A DNA stretch of 64,000 nucleotides, taken from positions 153,643 through 217,642 of the forward strand of contig CAJNOP010000180.1 of assembly GCA_905250075.1 (NCBI GenBank), given 5' to 3'. The notes under the pieces are model-generated. The model worked only from the letters and a program-made list of their open reading frames with translations. It was not told the DNA's origin and did not search any database. The stretch is from Rotaria sp. Silwood1 (Eukaryota > Rotifera > Eurotatoria > Philodinida > Philodinidae). Below are positions 40,260 through 57,479 of the stretch, piece after piece (positions within the stretch are counted from its first letter, which is position 1; each line of letters starts with the position of its first letter). A program made the translations under genes and the position numbers.

Positions 40260-43030
40260 TCACAAAAAATATTGACAATCCACATTACAGATGGTTTGTG
40301 AAGAAAGTGGATTTACAGCAACTTAACTTTACTGTTTGTTTTGGGACCTACTTTTGCTGATTGTATTCTTGCAAAGTCTTGTATGTCCACGATTAAAATA
40401 AAAGTATATTTTATCGAAGGTTTTCTATGAGTGAGGGTTAAACAACTATATTACATATATATACGTCGTGAAATAACTTTTGCTTTTGCGTATACGAGCT
40501 GATGCGTGAATCAATAGAGCATAACATAGTCATGATATAGTGCCTTTGTATTGTAGAGATATTTCTGTCCTTTTGTTTATTCTTTTCTCTATCGTTCGAT
40601 TAGGTGAGTCATTGGCGATGAATAGTAAGAAGAGTGGTTGGTAGAATATGTGAAATATCGTTTGTTCGTCTTTTTTTTTTCTCACCTATCGCATAGGATT
40701 GACAAAAAACCAAGATTTCACTAACAATAGCTTCTCACTCAATGCAATGATACTTATTGAACCAAACTTCAAACGTTCCATCTAGCATACGGATGGAACA
40801 GTCATTTTTTTACATAACGATGCGAGATCAGTCCGTACCATGGTTTCGATCTCGACCTACTGATGTAAAAAAAATTAGAAAAAATCTGATTATAATCGAT
40901 TTCTTTGTGATTAAAAATCGATGATAATGGTGCTATTATACTCTAAATTTAATCAGATTTATCATTATAATTGAATCTGGTAAATAAATGATCATAATCA
41001 AATTTTTGTTGTTTTAAAACGGAATAAATGTTGATTAAAATAGTATCATTATTATAGATTTTTAATAACAAAAAAAACATTTAGAATCAGATTTTTTCTG
41101 ACCTTTTCTACATACAAAGTTCTGTCTAGACTGTTTTAACTTGATGCACTTTATCTCTTCGTCAATTTTAATCATACATATCGAAGATAAGTGGTTTTCT
41201 CGATATTTGATCGCACAACCTCCCATTTTCTATGATTATTTGTGTTTACAAACTATAAAGTTGTTTCTGAACAAAAGTCGTCCAATCGGTTAACCTTGGG
41301 ATTCCCTTTTAATTTGTTACTATTCCATAAATAAGATAAGATTTAATTATCTATGATTCACATTTGTCAGTTTCGACCGTTACATTTGGGACCAGCTAAC
41401 TTTTATACTATATAGCCTGAACGAAAAATGCATTGTCGATAACCGAATTTCATTTCTATATAACACGCATTTTATAGTAATAGTAATCATTTATTGATTT
41501 TTTTTTTCTATACATATAATAAGATGTAAAGAAAAGTAAAACGTGTTGATCTCTATATACTCTTCATTTGTACTTGAATAACTAATGACTCATACAGAAA
41601 AAAGTCCCTTTTTATAGATTTGTCTTTGAATAATCATCATCTGCCTTTAATTTAATCTTAATCCATATCTTTGTTTCTGCCTCGTATTCCTTCAGGAAAT
41701 ATTACTAGTGATACTGATCTTTTTAAATGGATTCAAATAAGAATTTAATACTATTATGACTATAATGATTCATTGATACCTAATCGATATGAAGAAGAAT
41801 CTCTAAATAAAACCTACGAACTAATAAAACCTATATGTTGATTCAGTTCCATCTCAAGCTTTTTTGTATCTTCTTTATGAAGTGATATAAAAATCAATAC
41901 TCAAGATTTCTGAACTATTTAATCATTCTTCAACTAATATCATAATAATAAAACTTCAATTAGAACGGTTTTTGTGTAAAACTTAACTATGACATTAGAT
42001 CATATTATCATCTGTATATATTCTCTTTTTTTCGTGTCTCTTCTAATACCTAGTCGTCCACACATATAGAATGTACAAAAAGTAATGGTAGTAGAACAGG
42101 AAACAAAATACAGAAATAAGTTCAAGAACTTTTTCTTTCATCAAACGTTCAAAGCAATCGTCTTGATTATTCAAACACTACTGCATTTTCGTTAAATCCA
42201 TTTATCGAAGATTTTTTCTATGAACCGTGTTAAAATTTAATCTAACTTTATTTTGTTGACTATTTTGAAAATACATGAATAAACTACACATACGCACAAA
42301 CCAAACAAGACAGGTATCTTAATATTTATGTATGTATGGACAACTTGGTATTAGAAGACGCAAGAAAAAAAAACAAAAAGACAATGCATATGAATGATAA
42401 CATGATCTAAAGTTATGGTCAAATTTTACAGAAAAGCAGTTCTTATGGAAGTTTTATTATTATGATACTAGTTGAAGCGTGATCGAATAGTATACAAAAA
42501 TAGAGCATTGTTGTTTCTATGAATACACAAAAAAAAAGTTCTTCAAGGTTTATTTACAGAAATAAAGTATCTCCGTCACTACTTTTCGATTGCCCTAAGT
42601 AGTTTTATAATGGTTAAAAGTATGATGTCCTCAACACTACTCTAGTGATAATCCGCTACATTAGCATGATTTCATCGTCAATATTTTCCATCTTAATTAC
42701 AAACATCAATAAAACAAAGTCAACTTACTATATTGCAAGACATTTATCATGGAGATGTAATATAATGAATTTGAAGGATAAACGTGATTAATTAGTTGAG
42801 TCGACTGTCAAGTAAACAGATGAAATCATCAAAAACAAATACATTAATACAAAAACGAATCAATGCACTGGAATTTCTTCGTTTCATTTTGATTTGTTGA
42901 TAACTAAGAACATATTAAATACTTACCTGTAAAATAATGGATAGTTATCAGCTAGAAGAACACATTCCATGGGTATTTTTTCGGGAATAAGTATTTTTAT
43001 GCAATGATGAATTCAAGGTAATATAAAAAT
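40260..43030. other. Intergenic apart from one foldback
   Basis: Apart from the element at 40864-41113, the stretch is AT-rich and shows no gene I can support on either strand. Confidence 0.45.
40864..41113. mobile_element. MITE-like foldback element, about 250 bp
   Basis: The left arm (TTAGAAAAAATCTGATT ... GATTAAAAATCGATGATAATGGTGCTATT) is mirrored by the right arm (read inward TCAGAAAAAATCTGATT ... TTATTAAAAATCTATAATAATGATACTATT). The arms are about 75 bp. The interior also has AATCAGATT/AATCTG words in both directions. No coding content. Confidence 0.7.
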
Positions 43031-43036
43031 AGAAAA

Positions 43037-43823
43037 TCAATCAAGTGTATTATCAACAGTCGATGATGTTCTTACGAAATTGCGAATATTAGTAATTGTA
43101 TCATAATGTACAAAAATATCAAATCGTTCATTATAAAGTCCTAACAATGAATAGAGAACATCATTATTGTTGAGCTTTTTCAAAACAATAATCAATTCTA
43201 TATTGGGCAGATCAAGAAAATCAATATCTGACTGATTCATATTTGCTTATAACTGTCATCCTTCTAAAACCACACGTATAAATATGTTGGTTCTTTAATT
43301 CCGACCTTTTTCGGCAGCAAACAATAGATTTTATGAGCGTATTGCAAAACAAAAAAGGTGATATCGATGGATATATCATCAAATATGGTCATCAACAGAT
43401 TTTGACATCTTTTCAATATTTATTTATTGTGTTGCGATCACTTCATGATGTCATGTGAAACGAAAATATAAACTGTATATGTTTCCATCGACTTCACATG
43501 AATAAAAAGGTGTAGATTTATGGTGTGAATAAAAACAACACCAACAAGTACATGTACACCCACATTGTAGAATATTTTAAGAAAAACGTCTTCAAAACGA
43601 ATCACTACTTACTTTCACCATGGTACTGAATATTCATTGACACTACATATTGATATATATTTAATAATATCTTCCAACTTTTGAGTTTCACTATGCTCAG
43701 AGCGTTAACCTTCAGTGAAAACCTTTTCGTTTTCGATAAACACATATCGCAACTTGAGAAAGTCACGACAGTCTGCAACTTATTTAGAATACCACAGTTA
43801 ATTTTTAGTGAAATGTTCTCCAA
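43037..43823 (-). pseudogene. Broken F-box gene in two pieces
   Basis: The piece at 43037-43240 starts MNQSDIDFLDLPNIELIIVL and continues KKLNNNDVLYSLLGLYNERF, an F-box of the bdelloid type. It then runs to a stop (VDNTLD) without the C-terminal half. The second minus-strand piece, 43605-43823, encodes an LRR-like stretch (TKRFSLKVNALSIVKLKSW). The order of the pieces on the minus strand (the second lies upstream of the F-box) shows they are not simply one intact gene. A degenerate telomere-like hairpin (about 43508-43566, GGTGTAGATTTATGGTGTG ... ACACCCACATTG) lies between them. This is a rearranged remnant or two remnants. Confidence 0.5.
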
Positions 43824-44128
43824 GAGCTGAATGGTATATATTGCTTTGAAAATTTTGAACAGAACAGCTCAACATCAAAGAAAGACAGGCATCGTTTAGT
43901 TAGTACGCTGTGAACTCGATTTCCTAGAGTGCTCACCTGTTACTTACATTTGGTGGTAAATACAAGCAAGGTAAATACCAAAGTCCGATGAGAACTTCTC
44001 GTCTTTTTAGTGATTGCAGACTATGACTTTTTATTTACGGCAGTATTAGTAGTGACAATCATCATTGTATTCATCAAGCTTTGCAGGAAATATCGTATCA
44101 GTTTCATGATCATCTTTTTTTTTTTATT

Positions 44129-44629
44129 TCACAAATTTTTCAAATATTGCTCTCTGAGTACGCGCGAATATTTAATAAGCTCTTCAATAACATTAACTGA
44201 TTTTCCATATTCAAATGTTACACGTTTGCTTTTATTTGACCAGTTAACTTGAATCCATTCTGCACCACCATCTGCACAGTCAGGACACCCTATACGATCA
44301 TCTAACTTTAGAAATATGTCTGTATCGAAAACAGCAATAAGTTTTTGCCATTGAATCAAATCGAAAGGGTATTGCCGTTGAATAGTTGGATATTTTATTT
44401 GATCTCCATTAGATTCTTTCAATGCAATTAATTGAGGCGGAACATTTGTCATATTAATAGATCGACGACAATAGCCAAGACATTCTCCAAACGATGTTCC
44501 GCTCGAAATTGAACGAATATCATCATTTTTATGTATGAATTTTGTTTTTGCTGGTTGTCCATTTCTCACCACTAATAGTAAGATAACGACGAGAGCATAC
44601 CACGACATGTTTTTTATCTTAAATGTCAA
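44129..44629 (-). CDS. Small secreted protein, copy 2, 166 aa
   Basis: A paralogue of the gene at 39362-39862 in the same orientation and with identical length. It has a signal-peptide-like N-terminus (YALVVILLLVVRNG), then SSGTSFGECLGYCRRSI, RIGCPDCADGGAEWIQVNW and KRVTFEYGK. The two proteins differ mostly in the middle (RRRFRFNSIQWRKIIALVDV against QRQYPFDLIQWQKLIAVFDT), while the Cys-containing motifs are the same. Similarity begins near 44100 and extends to about 44705, so the promoter-proximal sequence was copied too. The frame is intact. Function unknown. Confidence 0.75.
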   Translation of the reverse strand: MTFKIKNMSWYALVVILLLVVRNGQPAKTKFIHKNDDIRSISSGTSFGECLGYCRRSINMTNVPPQLIALKESNGDQIKYPTIQRQYPFDLIQWQKLIAVFDTDIFLKLDDRIGCPDCADGGAEWIQVNWSNKSKRVTFEYGKSVNVIEELIKYSRVLREQYLKNL

Positions 44630-45267
44630 CGCACGTGCTATTATGCAGAAAGAAAAGCAATAAAAAAGGTTTTACTGTTATTGGTTCTTTTCTAATGAAA
44701 AAAAATATGGCTTACGCTCACATCTGCTAATGTTTCAAAGGACGAAGAGAGCCGATTAACAAGACGTGGAAGAAAAAAATATATAGTATATGCGCATAAT
44801 AAGCATTATAAACTATCTGCAATTATTTGATCGATTTCTATTGACACAGGGCAGTGCGCAAATAGGAGCCCTGGCTCACTCCCTATATCGTCATTTTTCT
44901 CTTTTTTTTCCATTCTTACCCTTCATACAATCAGAGTTTCACTTTCTTATTGGTTATTATAATTGAAATTTTATTCTAGGATGCGTTCTACACTTTTTAT
45001 AATACCCTCATCTACAATTTAAAAATAAGATAAGACAAGTTTTTAAACGCAATACAGACAGTATCTCTTCTATCGAGCTCACATTCTGCAATGTATACCA
45101 GTGATAACGATCAAAAGGATGTAGGTATAGTACTCTACTCAGATCACAAGCTAAAGCGATACCCATTCCACACCCAAAATAAAGGACATTGATGAAATCC
45201 ATAGATTAAATATGATCCTGAAAAGTGCTCAAGTAAGGTTTGAGCTTTGTCAAGAAAACTTCTCAAA

Positions 45268-45742
45268 CAGCAAACTAGTGTCCTGTACGGGTGCGACTTT
45301 TTGCACCCGGCATCCAACCGGACCCGGCCCGACCATAAAATAGTAGACCTTTGACGCGTGTTATCAAAGTTACATAAATTGCAAATTTTTATATAGTATG
45401 AAAAAACATACTATTGTTTCAATTTCATCAATTAACAAGGACAAAAAAAGTCATCTAAAGCTTTGTAAAAAAGCTAGTGAATCAAGAGATTCAGGGTTCA
45501 GTTGTTGTCGTCGTGCTTCTAAAACTTCTAGTTTTACAAATAACATCATAATCCCATTACATCCGTTAACGCCTTTGTCTTCGTTCAATCTAAACGACTA
45601 TTCCAGAGTCAACCATACTCTTCACAGAAGTATGATGTTACATCCAGCAATGATTACCGTGCCACTAGATTCAACTGTATCTAAAAATTGAGGAATTTGA
45701 GTTGTTCGGGTAACCGACCCGGTGCAGGACAGTACAGCAAAC
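45268..45742. mobile_element. hAT-type non-autonomous element, 459 bp, with 8-bp TSD
   Basis: The octamer CAGCAAAC occurs at 45268-45275 and 45735-45742. Between them the left end TAGTGTCCTGTACGGGT (45276 on) is matched by the right end read inward, TACTGTCCTGCACCGGGT. An 8-bp target duplication with such ends fits the hAT superfamily. Inside is a 97-codon plus-strand frame (45398-45691, starts MKKHTIVSISS, Ser/Lys-rich) that resembles no transposase. Confidence 0.85.
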
Positions 45743-45744
45743 AT

Positions 45745-46418
45745 ATATCTCAACCTCATGATTCTATGTAATTAACAAGAGGTGGTTAAAAGATAAAAAA
45801 CCATCTTTTCTTTCTCTTCATTTTTCAACAATAATTATATTCAGTGAAGAATAAATAAATGTTGGTAATGTAATTAGGAATATCATCGCTCAGTATTTTC
45901 TAGAAGATCTAAAGCAGAAGCCCATTTTACTGATAAATTTCAATATCTCGTATTCTCAATTCTTTGTTAACCATAAAATATGTATATTATTATCGAAAAA
46001 TTGCTTGTCAGTTTCATTATCCAATAAAATACAATTTCATGTTGATGAATAAATCAACTATCAAAAATACTTATTAACATTTCGAATTTTATCATAATCA
46101 TTTACACTAATAATTATCATTTAATAATATATCTTTATTGAGATTTCAATCATATGATTGTTTTTTTTTTATTGATTTTAGTTATTCTGTTCATAACGCT
46201 TTAAAAAAAAGTACAACATAAAACAAAAGCACTTATTTTAAGATAAAATAACATGTCTTTTTTTTTCACCAAAAAAAATAAAAAAACTTTCAATAATATA
46301 CAAACAATAACAGAGCGAAAATAAATCTTTTATATATACAATAAAAAAAACAATTTTAAATAAATACATCTAAATGTGTACAAAAAATTTAAAAAAAAAC
46401 AAGACAAAGACATAATTG
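45745..46418. other. Intergenic, 3' flank of the FBXO47-like gene
   Basis: Very AT-rich, with homopolymer runs. No gene or repeat that I can support. Confidence 0.5.
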
Positions 46419-48915
46419 TTAATTATTTTGATCAAATTGATTTGTTAAAAGAAATGAAATTAGTGACGCTTTTTGTGCATCTAATGCTTCAAGTTGTTGT
46501 AAATAATGTAATTGATCTGTTTGTGTTATTGTTGATGAAGCTAAACAAACAGTCAAAATGAAATTTTAAATAATATTAAAAAAAAAATCTTCTATTACCA
46601 AGAACAGCAATTACATTTCTTGTCATACAACGAAATGCATTTTGTAAATGTATAATAATTGAATTTCGTTGAGCAACAAGTGTACAACGTTCAAATGAAT
46701 CTTCAATAGCTGTTTGAATTATTTCATAATACATTTTACGTTGACGAGCAACCTAAATTTATTAACAATTTTTATTCAAGTTTTACGTTTTTTCTTTTAT
46801 AACTTACTATACATAATGAATGAATTAATTGAGCATATTCTTTATGATAATTTTTCATCTAAATAAAACCATAACGTACAGGTTCTTTTTTTTCTTCTTT
46901 AACTTACAGCAAAAGCGATTAATACATTTGTTAATAATTCTCTACCACAATAGAATAATAATTCAGCAACATATTCAGATTTCCATGGAAGTGGTTGTGC
47001 TAAAAAAAGTAAGCAAAAAAAACTATTATTTCTTTAATCTATCAAAATTTTTCTTTTTTACCAATAAGTTCATTTAATAAAGCAAGTTTACTATTACTAT
47101 TCCAGGCTTTTTGAGCATGTACTGATCGATTAAGTACATTAAAAGCACGACTTAAATCAAAATAAGCTTGTTCTTCATCAACATTTGGATAGATAAAAGA
47201 ATTTAATCGATCATGTGAAAATTTTTCCCAATCAATTTTATCTTCAAAAAAGAACAAATCAAATCAAATCAAATAAATAAATTGAATATTTTACTTAATG
47301 ACATAGGTCCAAATAATAAATAAATAAGACGAGCTTGAAACCAAATTGGTTGTTTATAAAGAATAACATTTAATAAACAACCACGATGTGCATGTAATCG
47401 AATTGAATCAAAATAAACCAAACGAAAACAAAAACGTATGGAATGTTCAAGTTGAATTTCAATACCGACTAATAAATAATAGAACTATATTAAAATAATA
47501 AATAAAAATAAATAAATATACCATGTTCACATGAATAAAAACGATCAATTTTTTTCTTTAATTGTATATGTGAATCTAATTGAGAAAATGCCCAAGCAAT
47601 TTCTCGTTCAGACCAATGTCTTGTTGCTTCACCAAAAAATCGACCAATATGAGATAAATCGTCAATAGATGTACCATCATCCAATAAGTTCAACTATTTA
47701 CACAAAGAAAAAAGTCAAATTGTCTTACTGAAAGAAGCTATTAGCATACTGCAGAGATCACGCACATACCCAGAAATTTTCTGAGGGGGGGGGAGGTATC
47801 ATCGGAAAATTAAAAAACGTCTACCTGCACCCTCCTATAGGCGTTTTCAGTCCTGAGGGAGAGGGGGCTTCAGTACGTGCCTGGTAGAGATATTTCGTAT
47901 TGAGAATAATATCTTATGAACGTTTCATCTCTTGTTTTAGGATAAAAGTCCTGAAACTTGCATAATAGACTATCCTCGTCAAGCCCAATTTTTGTATAAA
48001 ATCGCCATAAAAATGCAGTACCCAAGCAGCAATAATCTAAGAGTCTAAAGTCTTTTCAGAATATTCAGAACTCATTTTGGACTTCTCTACTGAAAAAACT
48101 GTTCTCACTATTACGTTGCAAATCTCTAATTAGCATTCTGTTTTAGATTGAACAATAGATCTCAGACAGTGGCGAACTGAAATAAACAAAGTTTTATTCT
48201 TTAAACAATATCATAGTTTTATTTCATCGTTTGAAATCACTAAATAGAAATTTTTAGTAATTCATAAATTAAAACAGAATCGAAATTCATTCGAATAAAT
48301 ATTTATTTTTTCATCAATTTTCANNNNNNNNNNNNNNNNNNNNNNNNNNNNNNNNNNNNNNNNNNNNNNNNNNNNNNNNNNNNNNNNNNNNNNNNNNNNN
48401 NNNNNNNNNNNNNNNNNNNNNNNTATTTATTATTTACCAAGATTTTCCCAAGCTCCTGATCGACGACGATCAGGTGTTGTTTTCAATATTAATTTAAAAT
48501 ATTGAGTACCCATTGATGATCGTAGAAAATTTAATACAATAGAAAAATATTCATTACTCGTACTAGCTAATTGATGAAGTTCATGTGCTAAACAATAAAT
48601 AAAATTAAAAAAATAAATACATAGTTTTATCTACTATTAAGAAAAAACAAACGTGATAATTTTAATAATATTAAATCACGTATTTCAGTTGGTATTTGAC
48701 TAAGATAACAAATATCAGATCGAACTAATGTTGGTTTTAGATTAAATGGTCTAGAAAAAAAAAGAAATGATTTTTATTGGTTGAACAAAACTCGTTCAGT
48801 TTTTTTCTACTACTTGTGTTTAAACTTACATAAATTGTAAAAAACGTTTTTTTGTTGGTGATAATGATAATGGATCATGTATAGACAAATATTTACGTTT
48901 TCCGATACTCATCAT
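46419..48915 (-). CDS. FBXO47: FBXO47-like F-box protein, interrupted by an assembly gap
   Basis: Exons on the minus strand in reading order: 48915-48830, 48750-48653, 48587-48438, [gap], 47693-47522, 47468-47295, 47241-47062, 46999-46908, 46858-46808, 46752-46599, 46540-46419. Phases agree everywhere except across the gap, where the exon ending at 48438 (phase 1) cannot join the next (phase 0), so at least one exon is missing. The protein begins MMSIGKRKYLSIHDPLSLSP and carries an F-box (YLSQIPTEIRDLILLKLSPH). Later segments match my memory of vertebrate FBXO47 in order, notably IWFQARLIYLLFGPMS (human NQARLLYIIFGPIS) and the C-terminal helix VAQRNSIIIHLQNAFRCM. FBXO47 proteins are SCF adaptors linked to meiotic chromosome behaviour in mouse. 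An alternative is another F-box protein. Confidence 0.65.
48324..48423. other. Assembly gap, 100 N
   Basis: Exactly 100 unknown bases, the usual size for a gap of unknown length. It falls in the FBXO47-like gene and probably hides one or more exons. Confidence 0.99.
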
Positions 48916-49366
48916 GTTGATTTAAAAGAAAAGAAATGATCCGATCAAATTGGACGGAAAAACTTTTTGTATAATAGTCAAAAACGTTCATAAATATCTA
49001 TTCATTGTAAATTTAAGAATAAAATTTTGAATTAATATTAATTTTTTATTTTAAATTTTAAAAAATTATTTAATTAAATATATATATATATTTTTAAAAA
49101 AAAAAATCAATGTCATATTGTTTTTTTTTTTCTTAATTAAGATGTCGCTAATTATTAGATGATAATTATACATCCAATGGGATAAAAAAACTGTTTGTGT
49201 CATGTCGTAAATAAATCACACATTCGAAAAAATAAAATAGATTATTCTTTCGATCAAATTGTAAATAAATCTAATGTTAAATATAAAATGTTTATAATTT
49301 TTAAAAAGAAATCTTTTATTGATTTCTTTCATATAACATATGTGCTTAACAAATACATCATTGATC
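48916..49366. promoter_or_regulatory. Shared 451-bp spacer between divergent FBXO47-like and MLK genes
   Basis: The two start codons face away from each other at 48915 and 49367. The spacer is extremely AT-rich, with TATATATATATA near 49078-49092 and long T and A runs. A bidirectional promoter is inferred from position only. Confidence 0.45.
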
Positions 49367-55590
<6,224 letters not shown>

Positions 55591-57050
55591 AAGATTTCTT
55601 CAATTTCATTCTTTCTTTTTTGAAGTCTTTTTTTTTCCTTTTTGTTTTTAACCTTTCTTTACTTCTTCTGTGTTAAAAGTATATATGGTGCCATTTCTTT
55701 ATTGTATTAATTTATGTATGTTTATCTGTGTGTGTGTTCTTCGATTCTTTTTTTGCAATTGCACGTATTCGTATATTAACTAAAGCACTCTCTATTTTGA
55801 CTTTAATTATGCAAAGAAAACAAAAACTATGAAAAAAAAATCCTTTATAATATATTTCTTGGATGAGTTTAGTTTTTCTTTCTTTCTTTTTTTTGTGCTA
55901 TATTTTCTGTTCATAAAAATTCTATTTATGTCTTCTTTTTTGTTATGTATATAAATGGAATGGAGGAAAACTGTTTTGATATTTCAAATTGCTGACAATA
56001 ATATTTACTACAGTTAAATCCTTGTGACATTCAAATACATGATGTATCTATATTGAAAGATCGAAAATAACAAATCATCAGCTCGTTTTATATGATATGA
56101 AAAACTCAACTAGTTTCATATATTGCAGATAGTTCAAAGTTAAACCGACCGATATGATATGCGTACTGGCATCGGTTCGACCGGTACATTTGAGAGTCAA
56201 AGTAGATTTAATTGAATAAACTATTAAACGAGGCATTTTCATGCCTGAACAAGTCGGAATATTTTAAATATGAGAAATCTTTTTTAGAATGGCCAACTCG
56301 AATATGGTCGTGAAATACATCTTTAAATAAGCATGAATTAGTAGAAAAAAGAATTGTTCAGTTAGACATCAATCGATGAAATAAGAACTACTCTTTCAAT
56401 ATATAACGCTAATAAATCCTAGAGCTCAGCTATTTTGAATGTCGTTAGGCTTAATTTCTTCCATTCCTTTTTTAGAAATACTGCATTTTCAAGTTTTATT
56501 AGTGGTTGACAATCGCGATATTTTTCGATCATTAAACATTTTGTGCTGTTTTTGTTCATAGATATAGACATTTATTGGAATACATTTGGAATTAGCATTA
56601 CATTCTAAACAAAATGAAGTATTTTGTTTTATCCAAACTACAACTTTGAATTGGATATGGGTGTGGTTCTTCTCTTTACCCAAACCTGCACCCTACTGGA
56701 AGAAATTCGTAAGACATCTAATCGAGTACTTGACAATATCCGTAATCCTATGTTGAAAATGTTTCTGCCGATTAGCTAATTGAGTATTCAGCTACAACTC
56801 AATTCAAACTCTTCTGAAAAGCTCATCGAACACACGAAAATAACCAACTACAGAAAAATGCCTGCGTCGTACTGCTAACAGAATTTTCTACACTTAGTAC
56901 TTGTACTAGGACAGAATAGTGATCGCTTCTTGCACGAAAAGAAAAGTACTCTGTCTCTTTGTTTGAGAAACAATGATCATGAAGTATCAAACCGCTATTC
57001 ATATATTTGAGCAATTTGACCGATAGAATTCAATGAAAAGTTGTGATTTA
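55591..57050. other. 3' flank and intergenic, one telomere-like hairpin
   Basis: A T-rich 3' flank follows the MLK gene. A small hairpin at about 56655-56694 has GGATATGGGTGTGG and ACCCAAACCTGCACCC. No gene seen. Confidence 0.5.
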
Positions 57051-57059
57051 CAGTCTGAA

Positions 57060-57470
57060 GTAGAGTCTATGGGCTTTTTTATTTCAAACTGAATTCTAAA
57101 ATCAAAAAAACCACACCAATATCTTCCGAATCAAACTTTTCTCACTTGATACTACGTAGTCTCACTAAAAACCCTTAGTCCCCCCTAGTCCTGCAAAGTC
57201 CCCCTTAGTCCCCCCCACAAAAAGCTTAGTCCCCGCTTAGTCCCCTGTGCAGGGGACTAAAGCCTATAGTACACAAAACCACAAGCACACTCTCACCCTC
57301 ACTTGCGCGCCCACACCCGCACCATGGGTGTGGGTGTGTGTGGGTCCCAGATCAACACCTACACCCTCAGTCACCCCCCCCCCCCCTCACTCCTAGACTC
57401 ACGTTTCAGTTTGAAATCAAGTATTATTTTTATTTGATAAATTCAGACTGAAATTAAATAGCCCATTGTA
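57060..57470. mobile_element. MITE-like element with inverted ends, C-rich core and telomere-like block
   Basis: The ends mirror each other: left TCTATGGGCTTTTTTATTTCA...CTGAATTC (from about 57067), right read inward ACAATGGGCTATTTAATTTC...CTGAATT. Inside, 57172-57258 repeats TTAGTCCCC about six times and ends with the near-perfect palindrome AGTCCCCTGTGCAGGGGACT (57239-57258). 57300-57372 is a telomere-like block (CCCACACCCGCACC, GGGTGTGGGTGTGTGTGGG, then ATCAACACCTACACCC), followed by a run of C. Confidence 0.6.
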
Positions 57471-57479
57471 TGCTGAAGT

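Noticed and set aside
49078..49092. TATATATA as a TATA box
   Set aside because: The whole spacer is AT-rich, so the word carries little weight on its own.
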